From Acinetobacter sp. ANC 3781 (GTDB lineage: Bacteria; Pseudomonadota; Gammaproteobacteria; Pseudomonadales; Moraxellaceae), in contig NZ_SJOH01000004.1 of assembly GCF_004331285.1 (NCBI RefSeq), forward strand, positions 1 to 64,000: a stretch of 64,000 nucleotides of DNA, in the 5' to 3' direction. This document shows positions 13,549-23,488 of this stretch, one piece after another (the stretch's first letter is position 1; every line of letters begins with the position of its first letter). The position numbers and the translations under genes were made by a program. The notes beneath the pieces were generated by a model. That model did not search any database. It worked only from the letters and a program-made list of their open reading frames with translations, and was not told where the DNA came from.

Positions 13549-15650
13549 TTCACCTCTCCTGCCACTTTATTTTGACTAATCTCATCACGGTAAATCGCTT
13601 CTGACTCATGCACGCTTGGATTAGGATCTGCCAATGCACGACGAATCACACCAATGGCAGCCAACAACATTACAACCGCCACAATCATAAAGAAACCACA
13701 AAGCACAGCATTGATTTGATTCGAGAACACAATCGTTTGCATTTCAGCAACATCTTTGGCTGGTTTTAAAATTTCATTACGTGCAATTGCATCAGAGAAA
13801 CGATTGGCTTGTGCCAGGAAACCAATTTTTGGATTTTCATGGAAGATTTTTTGCCAACCTGCCGTCATACAGGTAATAAATAAGAAAATGGTTGGAAAAA
13901 TAGTGATCCATACATATTTCTCTTTCTTCATTTTGAATAAGATGACAGTACCCAAAATCAGTGCCATTGCAGCAAGCATCTGGTTACCAATACCAAATAA
14001 AGGCCATAAGCTATTGATACCGCCAAGTGGGTCAATCACACCTTGATAAACAAAGAACCCCCAGCCTGCAACAGCCACGGCGGTTCCAACCAGGTTACCG
14101 AAGAAATTGTGCGATTGTTTCAACGCAGGGATCACGATACCTACCGTATCCTGAACCATGAAACGGCAAGCACGTGTACCCGCATCTACCGCAGTTAAAA
14201 TGAATAGAGCTTCAAACAGGATCGCGAAGTGATACCAGAACGCCATCATGGAACGGTTGTTAAAAATTTCCGTAATAATGTGCGCCATACCAATCGCAAA
14301 TGTTGGCGCACCACCCGTACGTGAAAGAATCGAGCTTTCACCGACTTCCTGAGCCAGTAAAGTCAATGCTTCAGGAGTGACCACAAAGCCTAAATTACGC
14401 ACCGCTTCAGCAGCACTTTCTACTGTGGTACCTAATACGGCAGCGGGTGCATTAATTGCAAAGTAGACTCCTGGTTCAAGAATAGTGGCGCAAATCATTG
14501 CCATAACAGCAACGAAAGACTCCATCAACATGCCCCCGTAACCGATTACACGAATATCGACTTCATTTTCAATGAGTTTCGGTGTGGTTCCCGAAGAAAC
14601 CAGGGCATGGAAGCCGGAAATTGCACCGCAGGCAATGGTAATGAACAAGAATGGGAACATTGAGCCTGCAAATACGGGACCAGTCCCGTCAATGAAATGC
14701 GTTACCGCAGGCATTTTCATTTCAGGTAATGCCACCATAATACCGATTGCAAGACCTGCAATTACACCAATCTTTAAGAAGGTAGAAAGGTAGTCACGTG
14801 GCGCAAGCAGCAACCAGACCGGTAAAACTGAAGCAACGAAACCGTAAATGATTAAGCACCAAGTCAGTTGTGTGCCAGAAAGTGTAAAGATCGGTCCCCA
14901 ATAAGGATCAGCTGCGACATTTCCACCGTACACAATCGCCAGCATCATCAGCACAAAACCAATGATCGAAACCTCGGCAATTTTCCCTGGACGGATATAA
15001 CGCATATATACGCCCATAAACAATGCAATTGGAATGGTTGCAGCAATACTGAACACCCCCCATGGACTGTTGGTCAAGGCTTTCACGACTACCAATGCAA
15101 GTACTGCAAGGATAATGATCATGACGCCTAATGCACCCAGCATCACAATCACACCCGCAAAGGAACCCAGTTCTTGCTTAGCCATTTCACCCAGTGAACG
15201 ACCATCACGACGGGTAGAGATAAACAGCACTAAGAAGTCCTGAACAGCACCCGCAAGAACCACACCTACCAATAGCCAAATCGTGCCAGGTAAATAACCC
15301 ATCTGCGCTGCAAGAATAGGACCGACTAATGGTCCGGCACCTGCAATGGCTGCAAAGTGGTGACCAAACAGGACATATTTATTAGTGGGAACATAATCCA
15401 GACCATCGGCTAAACGATGCGCTGGTGTTAAACGTCTTGCATTGAGTTCAAAAACTTTATTGGCAATAAATAAACTATAGAAGCGATAAGCAATGCTATA
15501 TACACAGATGGCAGCCAGAACGAGCCAGACTGCATTAACATGTTCTCCTCTGCTAATTGCGAGTATCCCGAATGATACCGCGCCTAAAATCGCGACTAGA
15601 AGCCACACTATTTTTGAAGTTAGGGTTAACTTCGGTTGAGTTGTTTCCAT
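13545..15650 (-). CDS. cstA: CstA-family carbon starvation protein, pyruvate transporter
   Basis: This 701-residue membrane protein has the CstA pattern throughout: GHHFAAIAGAGPLVGPILAAQMGYLPG near residue 95, many long hydrophobic helices, FLFITIACGAISGFHALVSSGTTPK around 335-360, and a conserved TGGAPTFAIGMA segment. CstA and BtsT take up pyruvate and support peptide or carbon-starvation metabolism. Length matches E. coli CstA (701). The downstream small gene overlaps it by four bases and forms its usual partner. Confidence 0.92.
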   Translation of the reverse strand: METTQPKLTLTSKIVWLLVAILGAVSFGILAISRGEHVNAVWLVLAAICVYSIAYRFYSLFIANKVFELNARRLTPAHRLADGLDYVPTNKYVLFGHHFAAIAGAGPLVGPILAAQMGYLPGTIWLLVGVVLAGAVQDFLVLFISTRRDGRSLGEMAKQELGSFAGVIVMLGALGVMIIILAVLALVVVKALTNSPWGVFSIAATIPIALFMGVYMRYIRPGKIAEVSIIGFVLMMLAIVYGGNVAADPYWGPIFTLSGTQLTWCLIIYGFVASVLPVWLLLAPRDYLSTFLKIGVIAGLAIGIMVALPEMKMPAVTHFIDGTGPVFAGSMFPFLFITIACGAISGFHALVSSGTTPKLIENEVDIRVIGYGGMLMESFVAVMAMICATILEPGVYFAINAPAAVLGTTVESAAEAVRNLGFVVTPEALTLLAQEVGESSILSRTGGAPTFAIGMAHIITEIFNNRSMMAFWYHFAILFEALFILTAVDAGTRACRFMVQDTVGIVIPALKQSHNFFGNLVGTAVAVAGWGFFVYQGVIDPLGGINSLWPLFGIGNQMLAAMALILGTVILFKMKKEKYVWITIFPTIFLFITCMTAGWQKIFHENPKIGFLAQANRFSDAIARNEILKPAKDVAEMQTIVFSNQINAVLCGFFMIVAVVMLLAAIGVIRRALADPNPSVHESEAIYRDEISQNKVAGEVK

Positions 15651-15770
15651 GTAAATCCCTCATATATCATGCATAAATCAGCGTTTATTTTTTATTGTTC
15701 GGTATACTGCTGTTTGTTCCTTTGCGACTCTACTCCTCATAATTATTTTTTCATCTAATACTTTGGCATA

Positions 15771-15798
15771 AAAAAAGGGATGATTTAAATCATCCCTT
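15771..15798. terminator. Terminator after efp
   Basis: AAGGGATGAT-TTA-AATCATCCCTT-type palindrome with T-runs on the minus side. It ends the efp transcript, 26 bases after the stop, and also insulates cstA, which lies downstream in the same direction. Confidence 0.8.
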
Positions 15799-15823
15799 CC
15801 GATAATAGTCTATTTTAAAACCA

Positions 15824-16393
15824 TTATGCACGTTCTAAATAGTCACCAGTACGGGTATCTACACGAACGCTTTCTTCTTGCTGTACGAATAATGGTACAC
15901 GTACTACAGCACCAGTTTCGAGTTTCGCAGGCTTACCGCCACCGCCCGAAGTATCACCACGTACGCCTGGATCAGTTTCAACGATTTTCAATACAACGAA
16001 GTTTGGTGCACTTACTGACAATGGAACACCATTGAAAAGCATAATTGTACATTTTTCGTTTGAATCGTCTTTCAACCATTTGGCAGCATCGCCCATCGCA
16101 GTTTTATCAGCTGTGATTTGTTCGAAGCTCACTGGATCCATAAAGTTCCAAAGTTCGCCATCGTTATAAAGGTAATCCATTTCAACTTCAACAATGTCAG
16201 CACCTTCCAGTGTTTCATTGGATTTGAATGTTTTTTCTAAAACTTTACCAGTTTTAAGATTACGCAATTTTACGCGGTTGAATGCTTGACCTTTACCAGG
16301 TTTCACATATTCATTTTCCATGATTGAACATGGGTTACCATCAAGCATAACCTTTAAGCCTTGCTTAAAGTCATTTGTAGAATAATTGGCCAT
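15824..16393 (-). CDS. efp: Elongation factor P
   Basis: This 189-residue protein is EF-P, with KOW-like N-terminal, central OB and C-terminal OB domains ([13 protein letters not shown] at the end is the family signature). It rescues ribosomes stalled at polyproline stretches. Lys34 in VKPGKGQAF is the residue that is beta-lysylated in the enterobacterial system. The aminomutase gene epmB is divergent, 70 bases away, which supports beta-lysylation here too. The ligase gene epmA is not in the window. The Gly-rich [10 protein letters not shown] linker is normal. Confidence 0.97.
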   Translation of the reverse strand: MANYSTNDFKQGLKVMLDGNPCSIMENEYVKPGKGQAFNRVKLRNLKTGKVLEKTFKSNETLEGADIVEVEMDYLYNDGELWNFMDPVSFEQITADKTAMGDAAKWLKDDSNEKCTIMLFNGVPLSVSAPNFVVLKIVETDPGVRGDTSGGGGKPAKLETGAVVRVPLFVQQEESVRVDTRTGDYLERA

Positions 16394-16429
16394 GAAAGGC
16401 TCACTCCAAACTTACTAACTTAAATCTAT

Positions 16430-16448
16430 TAATGCTAGACTAGCATTA
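16430..16448. promoter_or_regulatory. Perfect 19-bp palindrome between efp and epmB
   Basis: TAATGCTAG-A-CTAGCATTA lies in the 70-base divergent promoter region, 15 bases before epmB and 36 bases before efp. It is followed by TTTTTT on the epmB side. It could be an operator affecting both genes, or a hairpin in either leader. Confidence 0.45.
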
Positions 16449-16463
16449 TTTTTTCCATGCGGC

Positions 16464-17480
16464 ATGATAAACTATTTATATCAAGAGCAAAACTGGCAAT
16501 CTCAACTCAGTGACCTAATTACAGATCCTTTAGAGTTACTTGAGGCACTTCAGCTCTCACCTGATCAATTATTATCGGGGGCAATCCTTGCTTCTGAACA
16601 ATTTAAATTACGTGTTCCTCGTGCATTCGTCGAAAAAATGAACATTGGCGACCCTCTTGATCCTCTCCTACTACAAGTCTTACCCCATCATCTGGAACTT
16701 GAAGAACATATTGGATTTGTAACAGACCCTTTGGGTGAAGAGCAAGCCAATCAACAACCAGGTGTACTCCATAAATACAAATCGCGCTTTTTACTCACCT
16801 TAACAGGTGCTTGTGCGGTGCATTGTCGTTATTGTTTTCGTCGTCATTTCCCTTATCAGGAAAACTTGCCCAAAAATGAAGACTGGCTCAACATTAAAAG
16901 CTATATCGAAAGTCAACCCGATATTAATGAAGTCATTTTTAGTGGTGGAGACCCACTGACTCTATCCAATCGAAAATTAAAACTCTGGATAGAACGCTTA
17001 GAATCGCTATCACAAATTAAATTTTTGAGAATTCATTCACGGGTTCCTATCGTAATCCCCAACCGTGTCGATGAAGAACTGGTTTCCCTATTAAAAAACA
17101 GTAGGCTACGAATTATTCTAGTGGTACACTCAAATCATGCGGGTGAGCTTGATGATTTTACATGCGCTAAACTTTCAGTTTTGGTTCAACAACAAATCAC
17201 CGTGCTCAATCAGGCAGTTTTATTAAATGGGGTCAATAATTCTGCGCAGATTTTAGTGGATTTAAGTTACCGTCTGTTTGATGCAGGCGTGATGCCATAC
17301 TATTTACATGTGTTAGATAAAGTAAAAGGTGCGCATCATTTTGACTTGAGTCCTGAGCAGATTAATCTTATATATAAAGATGTTTTAGAGAACCTTCCAG
17401 GATATTTGGTTCCTAAACTCGTTAGGGAAATAGCGGGCGAAAAAAATAAAACACCGCTTTTTGGAGTTTCAACTTTTTGA
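16464..17480 (+). CDS. epmB: EF-P beta-lysylation protein EpmB (lysine 2,3-aminomutase-like)
   Basis: This 338-residue radical SAM enzyme has the cluster motif Cys117-x3-Cys121-x2-Cys124 (GACAVHCRYCFRRHF). It is followed by EVIFSGGDPL (SAM binding) and the PLP region with a Lys near PYYLHVLDKVKGAHHF. EpmB converts lysine to (R)-beta-lysine for transfer to EF-P. Length equals E. coli YjeK (342). No good ribosome-binding site precedes ATG 16464; the next in-frame ATG is well inside the protein. It is divergent from efp and followed by a PilZ gene after 14 bases. Confidence 0.93.
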   Translation: MINYLYQEQNWQSQLSDLITDPLELLEALQLSPDQLLSGAILASEQFKLRVPRAFVEKMNIGDPLDPLLLQVLPHHLELEEHIGFVTDPLGEEQANQQPGVLHKYKSRFLLTLTGACAVHCRYCFRRHFPYQENLPKNEDWLNIKSYIESQPDINEVIFSGGDPLTLSNRKLKLWIERLESLSQIKFLRIHSRVPIVIPNRVDEELVSLLKNSRLRIILVVHSNHAGELDDFTCAKLSVLVQQQITVLNQAVLLNGVNNSAQILVDLSYRLFDAGVMPYYLHVLDKVKGAHHFDLSPEQINLIYKDVLENLPGYLVPKLVREIAGEKNKTPLFGVSTF

Positions 17481-17494
17481 GTTAAATAATAACG

Positions 17495-19240
17495 ATGATT
17501 ATGAGCAATTCAGACATCTTCCAAATGCCAACCGAATTAAAGTTGGAACAACTGAGCTTTTGTCCATCGAATGCCAAAGGGTTACAAGAGTGGGTGTCTA
17601 ATTTGTCCATTCTGCAACTCGGCAATTCTTCAAAAGAACTTTTCAATGCATTATTGGAAATATCAGAACTGAAATGCCCGGAAATGCTGCGTTTCGATTT
17701 AATTCAAATCCTACATCCCACTATTGATAATGTATTGATCAGCCTGGAAAAGCATTTTTTTAACCAAGGTTTGATTACTACCGATCGTAGTGATCAAATT
17801 ATTGAATTGGCTATGCTTTTACGTAGCCATTTTGCCAAAATTTATATCGACATTTCAAAACGTTGTAATACCCAGTTAAGTCTGCAAAAGTTTTCTATTT
17901 TTGCATTTAATCAAAAGAAAAGTTTGCAGACCGCCAGAATTGTTTCGACTTATTACGCGTTACAGCAACTTTCCCTATTACTTTATCAACAACATTTGCT
18001 CTATAGCACACCGTTATTTGGTCAATGGCTGGTTGCGCACCAACTGCTTGAATGTGCAATTAAGAATAATTTTTATCAAACCAATATCAATCAAATTTTA
18101 GATACGCAGCATCAATTACAGACCATTACTCAAGCTTATTCCCAACTCATTTTATTGGATATTTTCAATACCCATCAAATTCGTCCATCAGAAATGCAAG
18201 GCTTATATTTATGTAGTTTTGACTGGGCAAAACTGGTTCACATTTTACCTAAAGAAACCACGCTTTCTCGCTATATCGTAGATACCAATAAAGATCATCC
18301 ACCGGTTTTCAATGTCAATCAATCCAGTTTATATAAACCGACAATCTACATTTCAACGCAACATTTATTAGATCATTTGTCTGAAACCCAAACTAAAAAA
18401 GCGGGTTATCTGTCGCGTAATGAAAAGTTATTCCTGACTCCAGCATTACACTTTCATATTCATAATTTACTTACAACCAATATTGAACGTCGCCATGAGC
18501 GCTACGAATATTCAGCACAATTGCAGATCTGTTTCAGTCTTTCTGTAGCCCACTTTTACTTATCTAAAGGTAAAAACTTTCACGAAACTTTAGAAGTAGA
18601 AAATAATTATTATTTCCAAAATGAAAGTACATTTATCAATTCAATGAATTCAAATATTCCCGTTGGAATCACCACAGCTAAAGTTCTGGATCGGGAAGCA
18701 AAACAAATTTATCCAGCTGAAGTTCTGGATATTAGTGTCAATGGTTACAGAATTAAATGGACGGGTGTTACCCCCTCGAATTTAAAAACCGGAGAATTTA
18801 TTTTAATTCAGGAAAATACCAATAGCCCCTGGCGTGGCGGTGTGGTTCGCTGGATTAAACAGTCAACCGAAAAAAGCCTGGAACTGGGGCTTGAAGTATT
18901 GGCGCAAGATTTATTCCCCTGCTCAGTTATGGTGAAAACTGAGCGTAACAGCAGCAACTATCAACCTGCACTTATCGTTCAAACTTCTCAACTTGATAAT
19001 GTTGCAACCAGTTTAATTGTATCAGGCTCGCATATGTTTAGAGAAAAACAGACCATTCATTTGCGATTAGGAAAAGAAGAATTAAAAATTTATCTGACCA
19101 AAGCACAACTTATTACTCAAAGTTTTATCCGTTTTGAATTTGAGTTGCTTAATGATCAGCAAGAAAGCCTGATTAACAACTTTATCAACAAACAAATGAA
19201 TGAAATAAAGAATCATGATTTATGGGAAGCATTGAAGTGA
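17495..19240 (+). CDS. PilZ-domain protein upstream of the FimX-like gene
   Basis: This 581-residue cytoplasmic protein has an alpha-helical N-terminal two-thirds of unknown fold. A PilZ-like domain follows at about 385-470 (TTAKVLDREAKQIYPAEVLDISVNGYRIKW, then a GEFILIQE strand and GGVVRWIKQ). The canonical RxxxR motif is not obvious, so c-di-GMP binding is uncertain. It overlaps the FimX-like gene, and P. aeruginosa likewise has a PilZ-like gene beside fimX. A role with type IV pili is inferred from that context. An ATG six bases further in (17501) is an equally good start. Confidence 0.65.
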   Translation: MIMSNSDIFQMPTELKLEQLSFCPSNAKGLQEWVSNLSILQLGNSSKELFNALLEISELKCPEMLRFDLIQILHPTIDNVLISLEKHFFNQGLITTDRSDQIIELAMLLRSHFAKIYIDISKRCNTQLSLQKFSIFAFNQKKSLQTARIVSTYYALQQLSLLLYQQHLLYSTPLFGQWLVAHQLLECAIKNNFYQTNINQILDTQHQLQTITQAYSQLILLDIFNTHQIRPSEMQGLYLCSFDWAKLVHILPKETTLSRYIVDTNKDHPPVFNVNQSSLYKPTIYISTQHLLDHLSETQTKKAGYLSRNEKLFLTPALHFHIHNLLTTNIERRHERYEYSAQLQICFSLSVAHFYLSKGKNFHETLEVENNYYFQNESTFINSMNSNIPVGITTAKVLDREAKQIYPAEVLDISVNGYRIKWTGVTPSNLKTGEFILIQENTNSPWRGGVVRWIKQSTEKSLELGLEVLAQDLFPCSVMVKTERNSSNYQPALIVQTSQLDNVATSLIVSGSHMFREKQTIHLRLGKEELKIYLTKAQLITQSFIRFEFELLNDQQESLINNFINKQMNEIKNHDLWEALK

Positions 19241-21339
19241 GAAATCCATTATTGTCTAAAAAGTTAAAACGTACCGAGACGCGTTTACTCATTATCGATG
19301 ATAATCAAATACGTTTTAACCAAATTCTTGATCTTTTAACATCGAGTGGACATGTTGTACATGCAACATTGTTGGATGATTTGCAAAATTTTGAAAAACA
19401 ATTACATCAAAACTGGGATCTGGTCATTTTTGGCCGTGCTTATGACTTAAAATATGAACAAGCATTAAGTTTAATCCAACTATCCAACCAACCCAACTTA
19501 CCTATTCTTCTTCTAAAACCAGAGAATTATCAGGCAGATCAATATGCGGGTTATATTCGTAAAGGCGTTTACGACATTTTAAATCTGGATTATCCAGATC
19601 GTTTTTATATTGGCTTGCTCCGTGCACTTTCATTAAGTCGTTTATTGCTCGCCCAACAACATTTAATGGATGAGTTAGAATCTGCCCATACTCATGCACA
19701 GTCTTTAGTACATGATAGCAATAAGGCCATTGCCCTTATTCAAGAAGGCATTCATATTCATGCCAATCCTGAATATTTACAACTGTTTGGGATTAAAAAC
19801 GAGGAAGATATCGTAGGTCTTCCTTTGCTTGACCTGTTACAACCGAAAGATTTGAATGACTTTAAGTTGCGTTTCAAAAAAATTACTCAAGGTCAGTTTG
19901 ATTTAGGTCGATTAGAAGTCACCACATTAAATGACCATGTTTCTATTCCGAATCCGCTTAAAATCGAATTTTTACCCGCTACAGATGAAGATGCATTACA
20001 AATTACCATTGATATTGAAACTTCTGAACCGGGTAATATAACATCTGTGGCAACAGAAAAAAGTATACAGAAACCTAATATCTATCAGCAAATTAATCGC
20101 ACTATTACCAAGCAGCCTTCTCATATTAATGCGCTGGTTCTGTTCTCTTTAGCCGCTTTTCCTGAAAATATTTTCGAAACTAATTGGGTTACTTCAAAAA
20201 ACTATTTCAGTCAGATAAAAGAGTTTTTAAAAGAACAAACCCATGTTCCATTATTTAAAGTTTCACCTGGTATTGTTACTGGCTTATTCCAGGCAGAATC
20301 TCAAGCCAAATTAGAATCTAAGCTTATTGGTTTAAGCTCACTCACCAAACCACAATTATTGACAGTCAATCAATCAAGTTATCCGCTTAATTTAAGAATT
20401 GGATATGTAATCTTAGATGGTGAAATTCGTGACGAAAGCCATTTTGAACAATTTGTTAGTTCGGCTTACAACACGGCTTTACCGCAAAATGCACCCACCG
20501 CAGAGCTTGAGTTAAAAACGCATTTAGATATTCCAACGCTGGAACTTCACCATCCAGAAATGAAGCCGTCAAATTCTTTGCCTGAATCTTCGTTAATCAA
20601 AGCCTTAGAACAAAGCTTGGATCGCGGAGAGATTCATCTTAAATATCAACAACTTTATGATAAGCAAGATGCGAATTTATATACTTACGAAGTCACTAGT
20701 GGCTTTATTTTTGAAAACTCCTGGAAAGATTTATCCAGTTTAAGAGAATTGGCAGAAGATCCAGAATTATCGATTAAACTGGATCGCTGGATATTAGTTG
20801 AGTCATGTAAACAATTACATAATTTTATTACGCAGTATCCTGAAGCGAAATTGATTGTCAATTTAAATAAAGAAGTGTTATTTCACGATCGAACCTTCCC
20901 GGAATTTATTTCTAAGCTGATTACGATTGTACGCAGTAAATTAACGCATCCGCTTATTTTACAATTCTCAGAAGAAGACCTTACCCAGAATATTTCAGAT
21001 GCACAAAAGCATATTACTCAATTACGCCAGTTTGGTGCTGAAGTATCTTTAAGGGACTTTGGCAATAGCATTTATAGTGAATCTGCTTTACGTCAACTGG
21101 ATATAAATGGTTTAACATTACATCACACCTTGACGACAATGTTAAATACCGAACAATCTACCCAGGAATTACAGGAAAAAATTAAAATTTTCCATGAAAT
21201 TAAACCTGTTGAAATTATGCTACGCGAATTAAATGATATGACGCTGTTCGCAAACGCTTGGAATGTAGATGCCCGCTTTATTCAAGGTGATTATTTCCAG
21301 AAAAAACTGGATCACCTGATTGATGTACAAGACCAATAG
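19237..21339 (+). CDS. FimX-like protein: REC-PAS-degenerate GGDEF-EAL
   Basis: The preferred start is GTG 19237, whose GTGA overlaps the previous stop with GGGAAG 8 bases upstream; ATG 19222 is the longer alternative. The roughly 700-residue product has a response-regulator-like domain (LLIIDDNQ; phosphoacceptor Asp not conserved), a PAS domain (about 155-265), a GGDEF-like region without GGDEF, and an EAL-like domain (about 455-700). The EAL signature is replaced by YEVTSGF, and DDFG by LRDFGNS, so hydrolysis is unlikely. P. aeruginosa FimX has the same layout and binds c-di-GMP to promote type IV pilus assembly. I infer the same role; names differ between genomes. Confidence 0.75.
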   Translation: MRNPLLSKKLKRTETRLLIIDDNQIRFNQILDLLTSSGHVVHATLLDDLQNFEKQLHQNWDLVIFGRAYDLKYEQALSLIQLSNQPNLPILLLKPENYQADQYAGYIRKGVYDILNLDYPDRFYIGLLRALSLSRLLLAQQHLMDELESAHTHAQSLVHDSNKAIALIQEGIHIHANPEYLQLFGIKNEEDIVGLPLLDLLQPKDLNDFKLRFKKITQGQFDLGRLEVTTLNDHVSIPNPLKIEFLPATDEDALQITIDIETSEPGNITSVATEKSIQKPNIYQQINRTITKQPSHINALVLFSLAAFPENIFETNWVTSKNYFSQIKEFLKEQTHVPLFKVSPGIVTGLFQAESQAKLESKLIGLSSLTKPQLLTVNQSSYPLNLRIGYVILDGEIRDESHFEQFVSSAYNTALPQNAPTAELELKTHLDIPTLELHHPEMKPSNSLPESSLIKALEQSLDRGEIHLKYQQLYDKQDANLYTYEVTSGFIFENSWKDLSSLRELAEDPELSIKLDRWILVESCKQLHNFITQYPEAKLIVNLNKEVLFHDRTFPEFISKLITIVRSKLTHPLILQFSEEDLTQNISDAQKHITQLRQFGAEVSLRDFGNSIYSESALRQLDINGLTLHHTLTTMLNTEQSTQELQEKIKIFHEIKPVEIMLRELNDMTLFANAWNVDARFIQGDYFQKKLDHLIDVQDQ

Positions 21340-21385
21340 GTCTTGTACATATTTTCTTGCTGCAACATACACAAATTTCAGGCAT

Positions 21386-21412
21386 AAAAAAACGGGCATT
21401 TTGCCCGTTTTT
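21386..21412. terminator. Bidirectional terminator, fimX-like and rpmE
   Basis: AAACGGGCA-TTT-TGCCCGTTT with flanking A- and T-runs ends both convergent genes. Confidence 0.85.
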
Positions 21413-21427
21413 CTACATTTAACAGTA

Positions 21428-21658
21428 TTAGTCAGGACGTTTGATAGAACGTGACATACCAGAAAAACGTTGTTTAAACTTGTCGATACGACCGCCAGTG
21501 TCCACATTCTTCTGTTTACCAGTATAGAATGGGTGGCAAGCTGAACATACGTCAAGGTAAAGAGTTTCTTTACCAATCGCTGAACGAGTTTCGATTACGT
21601 TACCACATGAACAAGTAGCAACTAATGTTTCATATTTTGGGTGAATATCGGCGCGCAT
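21428..21658 (-). CDS. rpmE: 50S ribosomal protein L31
   Basis: This 76-residue protein starts [20 protein letters not shown] and ends [18 protein letters not shown], as in L31. It keeps all four metal-binding cysteines (Cys16, Cys18, Cys38, Cys41), so it is the zinc-containing type. Organisms with this form often swap it for a Cys-less paralogue under zinc limitation; none is seen here. It stands alone, with a terminator shared with the convergent gene. Confidence 0.95.
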   Translation of the reverse strand: MRADIHPKYETLVATCSCGNVIETRSAIGKETLYLDVCSACHPFYTGKQKNVDTGGRIDKFKQRFSGMSRSIKRPD

Positions 21659-21858
21659 CGTCGATTACTCCTAAGTTAAGAAAGGCTTATGCTGTCATCG
21701 CAATTGATCACTCTCATGATTCATGAGGAAAAGCCTATCCAAGGAAAAGCCAGACCAACACCATAACAGACCATTCTTTTGGCCCACCGAGACGAATACC
21801 GCCAGAGCTAAGCACAACAAGTGGCCTAATTATACGGCAAATAAGATCAGATAGCTAA

Positions 21859-22857
21859 TTATTCTTTTAACTCATCTACAGTTTTAAATTCCTCTATAGG
21901 CTGCTTTGACCAATAGTTAGCAATAACACCACACACCATCAATTGAATTTGGTGGAAAATCATAATCGGCAAAACAATCATCCCTAAAGGCTGTCCGATA
22001 AATAAGATTTGTGCCATCGGTACACCACTTGCCAAAGTTTTTTTGGAACCGCAAAAAAACATCGCAATTTGATCTTCCCGGTTAAAACCCAACCATTTTG
22101 GAAGGTAAAAAGCCAACAGCATAATCACAGTTAAAAACACTGAGCATGCCACTGTTAAAATTAATAAGGTTTGCCAACTGACCACATCCCATAATCCTGC
22201 AACTACAGCCCCACTAAAGGCTCCATAAACCACCATGAGAATAGTGCCCTGATCGAACGCCTTGACGATATTTGGCAATTTCAACATAAACGGATAAACA
22301 TACGGACGCAATAACTGTCCCAATACGAAAGGCACCAGCAATAACAAGGTAATTTGAATAATGGATGAGGTCGGATCAAAGCCATGTTGTGACTGACCTA
22401 AAATAAAAAAGCTGACCAGTACCGGGGTAATAAACATCCCGACAATATTGGAAAATGAAGCACTGCACACTGCACTGGCCACATTCCCCTTTGCAACAGA
22501 GGTAAAGGCAATAGAGGACTGGACGGTTGATGGCAAAAAGCACATGAACAAGAAACCCCAGTATAACTCACGCCCCAACAAGGGCAATAAAATGGGCTTC
22601 GCCAACAACCCTAAAAGCGGAAAGAGTGCAAATGTAAAAGCAAACACCAGCACATGAAATTTCCAATGCATCATACCTTGGACCACAGCTTCTCTAGACA
22701 GTTTTGCCCCATGCAAAAAGAATAAAATTGCAATTGCGCCTGAGGTAATTAGCCCAAAAATATTTGCAGCCAAACCAGATACGGGAACTATTGTTGCCAA
22801 AATCACCATAATAATCAGCAAAATAGTAAAGCGATCCAATGCCAACAGTTTTAACAT
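21859..22857 (-). CDS. Bile acid:sodium symporter family transporter (YfeH-like)
   Basis: This 332-residue protein has about ten membrane helices. Markers of the BASS/YfeH family are FFLHGAKLSREA near residue 50, CFLPSTVQSSIAFTSVAKGN near 107-127 (the unwound, substrate-binding crossover), and GSKKTLASGVPMA near 270. Substrates of this branch are poorly defined; organic anions are typical. A structured, U-tract-terminated hairpin lies 30 bases upstream and may attenuate its expression. Confidence 0.85.
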   Translation of the reverse strand: MLKLLALDRFTILLIIMVILATIVPVSGLAANIFGLITSGAIAILFFLHGAKLSREAVVQGMMHWKFHVLVFAFTFALFPLLGLLAKPILLPLLGRELYWGFLFMCFLPSTVQSSIAFTSVAKGNVASAVCSASFSNIVGMFITPVLVSFFILGQSQHGFDPTSSIIQITLLLLVPFVLGQLLRPYVYPFMLKLPNIVKAFDQGTILMVVYGAFSGAVVAGLWDVVSWQTLLILTVACSVFLTVIMLLAFYLPKWLGFNREDQIAMFFCGSKKTLASGVPMAQILFIGQPLGMIVLPIMIFHQIQLMVCGVIANYWSKQPIEEFKTVDELKE

Positions 22858-22885
22858 TGCTACATCCTGTAATTATTAAAAAATA

Positions 22886-22940
22886 TAAAAAAGCCCAATA
22901 AGTGAATTTACCTAGCGGTAAAGTTTCATCTTACTGGGCT
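22886..22940 (-). promoter_or_regulatory. Structured leader or terminator upstream of the BASS transporter
   Basis: Read leftward, AGCCCAGTAAG pairs with CTTATTGGGCT (one wobble), enclosing a perfect inner hairpin TTTACC-GCTA-GGTAAA. A run of six U then follows. The structure ends about 30 bases before the transporter ATG and about 150 bases after the gloA stop. It is either the distal gloA terminator or an attenuator of the transporter. Confidence 0.5.
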
Positions 22941-23021
22941 GAATAAATAAAGCCAGTTTTTCAATGCAATGTTCAATATTTAGTTAATCTATATCACTTT
23001 ATAATTAAATTTCTTTCTAAG

Positions 23022-23061
23022 CCCTTTTTATTTTTCCGCTATAGAAGAAAAATAAAAAGGG
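23022..23061. repeat. Perfect 15-bp AT-rich inverted repeat after gloA
   Basis: CCCTTTTTATTTTTC and GAAAAATAAAAAGGG are perfect complements around a 10-base loop, 25 bases past the gloA stop. It may stabilise or end the gloA transcript, though no clean U-run follows the stem. Confidence 0.55.
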
Positions 23062-23086
23062 TGTCAACAATTATAAAAGGAGTCTA

Positions 23087-23488
23087 TTAGTTATTTCTGG
23101 CATTTACATCTTGCTGAATAAGCTCGATTTTATAACTATCTGGATCTTCAACAAAAGCAATGACTGTTACGCCGCCTTTCATTGGCCCCGCTTCACGTAC
23201 AACTTTACCACCGCGTGCTTTAATTTCTTCGCAGGCTTTATAAGCGTTATCTACCGCAATGGCAATGTGACCATACCCATTACCCAACTCATAACTTGTA
23301 GTATCCCAGTTATGGGTCAGCTCTAATACAGTATTGTTTTTTTCATCGCCATAGCCCACAAACGCTAAAGTGAAACGACCTTCTTCATAATCACGTTTAC
23401 GAAGCAAAGTCATACCAAGCACTTCAGTATAGAACTTTAACGACTGCTCCAAATTACCTACACGTAACATAGTATGTAGCATGCGCAT
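23087..23488 (-). CDS. gloA: Lactoylglutathione lyase (glyoxalase I)
   Basis: This 133-residue protein has the two beta-alpha-beta3 modules of glyoxalase [25 protein letters not shown], then GHIAIAVDN, and [11 protein letters not shown] at the end. Metal ligands expected at His5, Glu56, His74 and Glu122 are present (MLHTM, VLELTH, YGHIAI, KIELI). It isomerises the hemithioacetal of methylglyoxal and glutathione. The length matches E. coli GloA (135). Confidence 0.95.
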   Translation of the reverse strand: MRMLHTMLRVGNLEQSLKFYTEVLGMTLLRKRDYEEGRFTLAFVGYGDEKNNTVLELTHNWDTTSYELGNGYGHIAIAVDNAYKACEEIKARGGKVVREAGPMKGGVTVIAFVEDPDSYKIELIQQDVNARNN

